A stretch of DNA of 64,000 nucleotides from Nymphaea colorata. Its lineage: Eukaryota; Streptophyta; Magnoliopsida; Nymphaeales; Nymphaeaceae. The notes beneath the pieces were generated by a model. The model searched no databases and was not told where the DNA came from. It was given only the letters and a program-made list of their open reading frames with translations. The stretch is taken from assembly GCF_008831285.2 (NCBI RefSeq), contig NC_045147.1, positions 2,382,001-2,446,000 of the forward strand, in the 5' to 3' direction. Of the stretch, positions 40,101 through 49,500 are shown piece after piece (the stretch's first letter is position 1; each line of letters starts with the position of its first letter). Both the position numbers and the translations under genes were made by a program.

Positions 40101-43100
40101 ATTGCACTCTGATTGTCACATAGTAATGATGATCGAGCAATAGGGAGATTGAGCTCTCCAAGTAAATGACATAACCATGATGCTTTAGCCGTCCCTGCAG
40201 CCATTGCTCTATACTCTGCCTCAGTGCTAGATCGTGCAACAGCACGCTGTTTTTTACTGCTCCAACAAATGAGATTAGAATCAAGGAAGAGACAGAAACC
40301 TGAAACTGATCGTCGGTCATCGGGATCGCCTGCCCAGTCTGCATCAACATATGTATATATGCTGTGTCCAAGAGAAACATGAAACATTTGGACATGTCGT
40401 GTAGACTAGCCCATCGCCAAGAGTAGCTTTGAGATACCGTAGGATCCGCTTAGCGGCATCCATATGACCTTCAGTGGGTGCATGCATAAACTGAGTGATT
40501 TGATTTACAACATATACTATGTCTGGGCGAGTAAAAGTAAGGTATTGTAACATACCAACAATGATGCGATAGAATGTAGGATTGGAATATGCAGCAATTC
40601 CATCAGATGCAGTCAATTTAGTATTCAGAACACTGGGGGTAGTGATGGGTTTGCAGTTAATCATACCTGCCCTGTCCAAAATATCAAGAGTATACTTGTG
40701 TTGGGTAAGAGTTAAACTTTCATTTGTCCTGTCAAGTTCAACACCTAAAAAATATCGTAGTTCGCCCAGATCATTCATCTTGAATTCTTGCTTCAACATA
40801 CCTTTAACATAAGATATATGTGAAGGAGAATTCCCAGTTATAACAATATCATCAACATAGATAAGTAACCAGGTGGTAGCTTCTCCAGTATGATAGATAA
40901 ACAAAGAATGATCGAGAGAGCTTCGGAGAAAACCAACTTGTTGTATATGATGAGAAAAACGATCAAACCATGATCTAGAAGCTTGCTTCAACCCATATAA
41001 GGACTTGTGTTATTTGCAAACCCATTTTTGAGGATCATGAGTAGTATAGACGGGAGGTTTCTCCATGTATACCTCTTCCTTAAGAATTCCATGAAGAAAG
41101 ACATTTTTGACGTCTAATTGATAAAGAGGCCAACCATATGAGACTGCAAGAGAAATAATCACACGGATTGTTCCCATCTTGATGACTGGACTAAATGTTT
41201 CATCATAATCTTCCTCATATTGCTGAGTGAAACCACGCGCGACAAGTCGTGCTTTATGCCGATCATGCTACCATCTGGCTTATATTTCAGTTTATAAACC
41301 CATTTGGATCCCACAACATTCTTATCAGCTGGACGAGGGACAATCTGCCAAGTCTGACATTCATGCAAGGCTACAATTTCCTCATTCATAGCTTCAACCC
41401 AACATGTTTCCTTACTCGCATGAAGATAAGATTTTGGTTCCACCTTTTTGCTGACTTCTGTCATGAATAGCTGAAAATCCAAAGAAAAGTTGTTATAGCT
41501 CACCCATCTATCAATAGGATGTCGCACGCGTTGTGATTTGCGTGGAGTTGTAGTAGAAACTGATCGCCTAGAATACACCAGGCCTGAGAACCGATTATGC
41601 ATAGGTGGACCACTGGGCTGAGAAGATGAAGGCATGTTGTCCAAGGAAGTAGTGCTATTCAAGGAACTACTTACAACTGTCTCGGGCTCATTAACATCTT
41701 GCACCTTGTGCTTAGTTAACATTTCTGCTCCTTGTCTTAAGATTTCAGCATGTAGCCAAGTATCATAAACCTCATTTTTGTCCTTGAGTGTCACAAGAGG
41801 AGTCTTGGGATCCTGTAACCTGCTTTCATAAAAAACAACATGTCGTGAAATATGTACACGCCCAGTTTTAGGGTTGTAACACCTATAACCCTTGTAGTTA
41901 TCTGCATACCCAATAAATCTGCACAAAATAGCACGATCTTGAAATTTGTTTCAGAAGGAAACATCAACATGCACATAGCACACACATCCAAAAACACGCA
42001 ATTCCTCATAACTTGGCTGATTTTGATGTAATAGAAAAAATGGTGATTTTCCATCAAGCAAGGCCAATGGCAGTCGGTTTATAACATGGACAGTCGTGTG
42101 AAAAACTTCGGTCCATAATGTCATGGGTAAGTCTGTGTCATGCATCATGCTGAGCGCGCTTTCAACAATATGCCTATGTTTCCTTTCAGCAATTCCATTT
42201 TGCTGAGGTGTATGTGGACATGAGATTTGTCTAGTGATCCCATTATCTAGCAGGTACTCAGTAAATTCATTAGAAATAAATTCACCACCACCATCACATT
42301 GAAAATGCACAATATTACTGGAATATTTATTTCGAACCAAGGTATGAAATTGAGTAAACAAGCGGAAAACTTCAGATTTGTGTTTCATAAAATGGATCCA
42401 AGTATAGCGGGAATATGAATCAATAAAAATGACATAGTATCTACTCCCAGAAGAAGAAGGAATTGGAGCAGGCCCCCAAACATCGGAATATATAGTATGA
42501 AAAACCTTTGAAGCTCTTTTATTGATTAACTGAAAGGGAAGGGCATGGCTCTTACAGATATGACAACTCGAGCACATGCTGGACTCATTAACTAAACTCA
42601 GACTGGACTTATCTAAGAGCCCGTCTGCAACAAGACTTCGAACAAAAGATTGACTACAATGAGCTAATCGACCATGCCAAATGGATGACTTATTATACTC
42701 TGCGACATTGACTTCACTATGACTTGTAAGACATGAATCTGAGATGTGAGGTGTTGACAACTTTGGAGCTTCTTCAAGGACATACATATTTCCTTTGCGA
42801 GTGCCCTCAGCGATTGTCTTCTTGGTTCGAGCATCCTTGACATAAATAGAAGACGGCGTGAATTCAACAGAAGAGTGAGTATCATCTATAAGTTTGGACA
42901 CAGAGATAATATTCTTCTTGACACTTGGAACGACAAGGACATTCTTTAATGGAATGGAAGAAGAGCCCATAGATATTTGTGCATTTCCAACGTGTGATAT
43001 TGTGTGATGGGAACCATCTCCCGTGACAACTGAACCTTGATCTAAATAAGGGAAAACACTAGAGAGATTACCTGTGTCACCAGTAACATGGGCTGCTGCT

Positions 43101-46100
43101 CCAGAGTCCACATACCACTCTCCTTGCTCATTTTGCTTCAAGTGGAGCTTAGATAAGGCTGTCATGAGAAGTTGCTGCATGTCTGCTGAAACATTTGATG
43201 TCGGATTTGAGCCAGATGATGATGAAACTGACCCTGCGGCTGCCTTGTTTTCACGCCTGACTTGATTATGTTTGTTCTGAGGATTGTGCCAACATTCTGA
43301 TTTTACATGCCCTTTCTTGTTGCAATAGAAGCAAGTTGGAACCCTTCTAGATGTGGCAGACGTAGCATTCATGCCTGGTGGTGTCGGAAGAATCCCTCTT
43401 CCCATTCCTGTCTGAGAAGTCCAAGGATGTGTGTGATTCCCTTGCAGTGCATGCGTCCCTGTGATCAATACATTGTGGCTGTTGCAAGGGATTAAATTCT
43501 GCCGCTGAACACGACTAGCTTCGTGTTGAAATGGCTTAGCTTTCAGATCTTCAAAAGATGGAAGGATGGGTAGGACTTCCAAGGCTGTGCAAAAAATGTC
43601 AAACTCTGTTCCCAGGCCACTCAAGGCTTGTTGCACCTTGTCCTTATCGTTGACGGGATGTCCAATGGCTGCAAGCTGATCACTTACATTTTTTATTTCA
43701 TTCAAGTATTCCAAAACTGTACGCGTCCCACGCTTTATATCCTGAAATTGCCTCCTTAATTGCAAAAATCGTGCTTCAGATACTTGAGAATATGTTGTGG
43801 CAAGGGTAGTCCACAACTCCATGGCTGTCAAATCATCATCAATGCTTCCTAATACCTCCTCTGACAAGGTAGAAGTAATATACGCAACAAAGGACTGATT
43901 GTGAGCCAGCCAAAGTTCATATTCAGGATTGTTTTCAGTAAGAGTCTCATACTCAATTCGAACTTCACTCCCAGCCGAAGCCCCAGCAGCTTCATCTCCC
44001 ACCACGGTCTTCTTCACTTCACGGATAATATACTTTGGAGGTGCTGGAGTAGTCCCATCGACATGCTCATAGAGTTTATGGCTTTTAATAAATGGAACAA
44101 TTTGACGTTTCCAAATCAAATAGTTACTATGATTCAGTTTTTGAGAAATAAGTTGAGAGAGAAAGCTAGAGGATAGAAGAGAAGGAGTCGGCTGATCCAT
44201 GATTGTAAAGATATGATTAGGGCAGACGACGTGAGGCAAAAATTAGGGCAGCAACAGAAATTAGGGCAATTCGATTTAGGGAAATCGATTAGGGTAAATA
44301 ACGCAGGGTTAGGGCACAAAACTGAAAAGAGGGATATCCACGCCAGAAAAATGGTATTTAGGGCAGATTAGTACTAATCACGTCAAACTGAAATCACTCA
44401 CCGGAGGACGATGTAACCTGGCTCTGATACCATGTAAGAATCTTCACATAAACATGTCTCTCTGTCTGAAATTCTGATAGATTGAGAATAGAGAAGAAAG
44501 AGTAAAAGAGTGAAAGAGAGGACGATGGAGGAAAGGAAGACCAGTCGGCCAAAGCACACAGCCCCTGCGTTCCTTAATCTTTCATTAAAACGTAACCCTA
44601 ATTAGGTTACAACAGATTTGTACATAAAAATATAAAATATTACAAGGAAGCCACCGCTTAGTGACCTTAGGCGTGTGGATATAAAGAGAATGGATTGGGT
44701 CTGAATAGACCCGATCCCCATACGCTAGCAGAGCGCCTCAGAACGATTGCCTGGGTATGTTATGCAACCTAGGAAAGTCCATTTGGGGTAGGCATGCTAG
44801 TGGAATCTAATGTTGAGTTTTGGTTTCAAAGGCGGATGCTTCTTTTAGAGATCTATAGCCTGTGTTAGACTATGTCACATGGGTGCTCCTAAAGAGCTGC
44901 CGCACCACCGTCGACACGAGTCAGGTGCTGGTGTGCCTTCGACATGGCATGTTTGCTGCAGTCAGCGGAACAAAACTGAACATTTAAGATATACATCTGA
45001 CTAACTATCCCTAGAACAAATGTTTCCAATGCAAAATGCTGGGAGAGAGGGCTCCCATAACAATTACGAAAACAAAAAGACAAGATACTCAGCATATCAA
45101 GCAATAGGGGGAAAAAGAAAAACAAACCCCAAGGGCTGGAAAAGCATCCCATTGTACTACTGAGTCAAACATTATAACTAACTCCAGCAGACCAAGGGTC
45201 GCCTTAGCTATATTACAATTAGGAAACATGAAGACCATTCCATATCTACCACAAAACAGCAGCCCATCCTATCTGTACATGGTTCCTTCATAACCTTTTT
45301 GTACGCGAGAGCACCATTTTTTAGGTTCCAAAACAATGTTAACCTGTTCCTGTACATGTCTGGTAAAAAACAAAAGCTCCCAAGCTACCTCTTTAGCCTC
45401 TAATCTCCTACACCAAGGTTTAACAGACGCCCCTGCTTTCAAAAAGGAACCATTTTTTGCTTTCAAGGAAAAGACTATCCTTTGTAAGTGGTCATCCCTA
45501 GAACATATGTTTATAATGACTAAAATGTAAATATAGATAAATAGGGCTATTAAACTGTTAATTAACTATATAATAGATTTTATATAGATATATAAGCAGA
45601 CAAATATATAGATATATATATATATCATTGTCATAGATTTCGTTTTCGATTATAATATTGCAAAGTTGAAAATCTCGGGAAAATTTTGGCAAGATTTAAG
45701 AAAGTTAAAAAAATTAAAAGTAAAATGTGAAAATAGAAATCTGGTAATTAAGAAATGTAAAAACGTGAAAAAAACTAGAAAAAGAAAAATACGCAAAATA
45801 ATCTGTGTTTTTTCACGCTTTTTCATTTTGGCATTTTTTTTAAACACGCTTTTCCCATCTTGCATTTTTTTCGAATAAGACTCGTTCTGTGGCAATCTAT
45901 GTAACATGGGTGCAGTTGCCAGTGCGGGATGCAGTAAGTTTCAAAAAAAATTGGGTGCAGGTGCAGTGCGGGCACGGTAAAACCATATATATATATACAT
46001 GAGGCTCGTTCTGTGACAATCTATGTTGTGCGGGTGTGGCGAGAGCATATATATATATGTTATTTGTTATATTAGTAATTTTAGTTCTATATTTTTGAAC

Positions 46101-46480
46101 TTTTTTTTATCAAGGTTACCTTAATCTTTTATACAAAATTCAAAGTTTTGTTAAATAAAATAGAGGAGAGAGAGAAGAGGGAAAGATAGGAGAAGTAAAA
46201 AAAATGAAATACAAGAGAATAGAAAAACAGGTGCTGTCAGCAGCACCCGATTCGGTTTGACCGAGTTGAGCCGCACCCGCACCAATGCGGGTGCGCGACC
46301 ATCTTTGGCTCACCCGTGTGACTTAGGTGACAATGATATATATATTTGTTAGATGCATATCCTGTTTCTGGACCTGCAGCATCCTTTTCGATTGGGGAGT
46401 AATAGCCAGTTCCAGTTGTTAAACCCATTGATCCAGTTGGTCTTAGAAGCAAGGGTAGCATGCAGGCCTTCCTCCCACAG

Positions 46481-46525
<45 letters not shown>

Positions 46526-49500
46526 CACACACATACAACAATAAGGAACAAAAATAGATCAATACAAGTCATAATGTAGATAAGCTAGACATACAAAAGA
46601 GTTTTAAATAAGAATTGCAGGTTAAGTCATGAGATGATGCCCAAGTTACAGCAAGGAAATAACTGAGTAAGAGGGAGGGAGAGGGTCGCGAAGAGAAGAA
46701 AGCAAAGATAAGAAGGAGAAAAAAGAGGGAGGGGCCATGTAACTAAGAGGAGAGAAGGCAGGGAGATACCAGGTGTTTAAGGAAGTATGTAAGGAATTTG
46801 CCAATATCTATAGTTTGAAAAAAAAATTATCTTTGTAATATAAATAAGTAGTGAGGGGCAATGTTGTAAAAAGCGTATCGTAAGCCGTATCGGTCTGGCT
46901 TTAAGATACGCCGTATCGTAAAATATCGTAACGTTTCGTAACTGTATCGTTTTTTTTAAATAAATAAAAAAAAAAGGAAAAAAATTCAAAAAATTCATAA
47001 AAAATCAGTAAAAATCGAGAATAGTATGTTCTTCATAGAAGCACATAGATTCATAAGTCATAAGGTCCATAAGTCTATGAGATACCACATCAGAAAACAA
47101 GTTTTAAATGTTATGTATTACATCACAAGATGATAATGAAATTATGAAAATGTTCAATGTCAATATATATAAAATGAAACCCCTCTCGACTCTCATTCAT
47201 AATCTTCATCATATTCATTCTCATCCTCATTTCCATCTTCTTCTTCATCTTCATCTTCATGATTTAAAAAAACCCCTTTCCTCCCAACGGGAATCAGCCA
47301 CCCACACACAAATTCATGGTCTAATCGATGATTTCACTTTGAAAATTGAAGATTTAATGATGGAAATCGATGATTTCCCTCCACGGCGGCACCATCTCTA
47401 GGTTAAAAATGAAGAAGGGCAGGGTTTTTATAAGAAAAAATCGAGAAAGGAGGATTCCAGCCCCCCTTTATTGAAATCAGCCCGTATCGTACGATACAGA
47501 GCCCTGTATCGTATGTATCATACAATAAAAGTATGATACGCCCCTATTTACGATACATGGGGTGTATCGTATCGTATTTCCTAAACGATACGGCCCCGTA
47601 TCGTATGATACGTACAACACTGGTGAGGGGGTAAAGAAAACTTATACTATACCTTTTCCTGCCTGCATATGTGTATGCATTTGAAAAAAATTCTAAAAAC
47701 TGAACAGTTTTGGACATGGTCATAACTGTCCAAGTTTAAAAAATGACAAGTTCGGTCTTGGGTGCACTAACTGTGCTCAACACAGTCAATGCCATGTCCC
47801 AGCTGTGACTAGGACCACACCCATGTCTCGCACCCTTGTCCGAGCATGTCGAGAGAGGTACATTGTGCAAGCACAAGGGTCCATGTTTCATAGAAGCATA
47901 CAAGCAGTAATGTGGTTTTTGGTTAAAGGCCTTGGGGATGGACAGGGATTCCATTTTATTGGAGTCCCACTGGAGTAGTCCATTTTATATACTATGCAAG
48001 TCCCAAAAAGACAGAATAATAATGGGTAAAATTTTTGTGTTTTGCTTTGTCTAAGATGCAAATACTCTTTGGCAATTATCTATTCTGGGAATTGTGCAGT
48101 AATTTGCTATTTCATTACAAAAGTATGTTAATTTGATTGCTAATGAAACATATAAAAAAATGATAGAAAAGAAAGTGACTATGGATGCTAGTATATGATT
48201 GGGTTCACATGGTTCTCTACCTGCAGGTAAAGAGTAATGTCACATCCATGTTATTGGTGCTGGAAACTGTTGGCTTGCCTCAGATTCAAGACCTTCTAAG
48301 AAAAGGTGCCTCTTTTTCTTTAAGAACTTACTGATTCTTTGTTCCAATATCATGTATGTAATAACCTAATTTTTTCTAATTTTAAAATGATAATGCAGAT
48401 TTGGTTTCTGACGATATCAAGCTGGCATTGTGGGGTACTGAAGAAGGTGACGCCAATTATCTTCTTGGAGGACTTGAAGACAAATTCATGTGGGAATGCC
48501 CAGATTCTTCACCCGACAGATCATCATACCCGCTTCCTCAGAAAAGGAAGATAACATCACTCGATGGGTCAAATAGGCGTCCACGAGGAGATAATGCAGC
48601 TGAAAGTGCTGCTTCTAGTACCTTTAGGCTGGGGGCAGGCACATCATCCTCTTCTGGTATTAGTAGGAGGGATACTTTCCGTCAGCGAAAGCCAAATACC
48701 AGCAGGCCTCCTTCCATGCACGTAGATGATTATGTTGCCCGTGAAAGAAGTATGGATGGTCTCAGTGGTTCCTTGAACAATGTCAATCCTATGCAGCGTG
48801 CAGGATCCACTAGTGGGCGGCCTCCATCCATTCATGTTGATGAATTTATGGCTAGACAAAGAGAGCGTCAGAATCCAGCTCCACCTGCTGTTACAGAGGT
48901 AGCACAAGTCAGGAGTCCGCTCAATGACAATGTCAGAGATTCTGAGAAAACAAACCTACCACAGAGGTTGAAACCTGATCTGGATGATGATCATGAGATC
49001 AACATTGTTTTTGATGAGGAATTAGAATCTGATGATGTTCTCAGCTTTCCTCAGCAAGATGACAGTCTACAAACTGCTGTCATTATCAAGAGGAGTTCTG
49101 ATTCATTTAATGGTGAGATTGAACCTGGAGCAAATGAAAGGAACCAGTTTTCTCACATGGGTAAAAGTGATGGAAGTGAAAACACTGATATTTCTTTGAG
49201 AAGATTAGTCCCTCGGCCTGAAGCATCAAAAGTTCAAGATACAAATGTTTCTTCTGATAAAAAACAAGTTAAGAAGCTTACAAACCCTTTCATGGTTTCA
49301 GGTGGATATGCATCACAGATGTCAACGAACTTGGCTGTTCCTCCTGTTATATTTTATGATAAGGGTGTGTCTTCTGGGCAGTCTCTTGGAGAGCCAAGGA
49401 TGGGTACTTCTGTTAGTGCAAGGGACAGTCCACACCCATCTGGCATTCCTAATGCTGTGGTTTCTCAAGGATTTTATGAACAGAGGACTTCTATCAATCA

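Larger units (their letters stand above)
39583..44730 (-). mobile_element. Nearly intact Ty1/copia LTR retrotransposon (5148 bp), antisense to VIR
   Basis: Two LTRs of 295 and 298 bp (TG...CA), a perfect initiator-Met primer-binding site TGGTATCAGAGCC directly inside the 5' LTR (44420-44432, minus strand) and a purine tract CTTGAGGGGGGC before the 3' LTR (39878-39889). The order gag, protease, integrase, RT, RNase H identifies Ty1/copia. The LTRs differ by about six substitutions and two short indels by eye, so the insertion is young. The flanking five bases (gctat, gagcg) do not match, so no target-site duplication is visible. The polyprotein has frame breaks, so this copy is probably not autonomous. 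Confidence 0.96.
38407..48226 (+). other. VIR intron 24 (9820 bp)
   Basis: GT-AG intron and the largest in the gene. It contains the antisense copia element (39583-44730), A/T-rich repeats (45655-46330), microsatellites and the hAT-like element (46859-47622). Confidence 0.9.

Noticed and set aside
48644-48907. Minus-strand ORF opposite VIR exon 26
   Set aside because: Shadow of the long coding exon; no domain.
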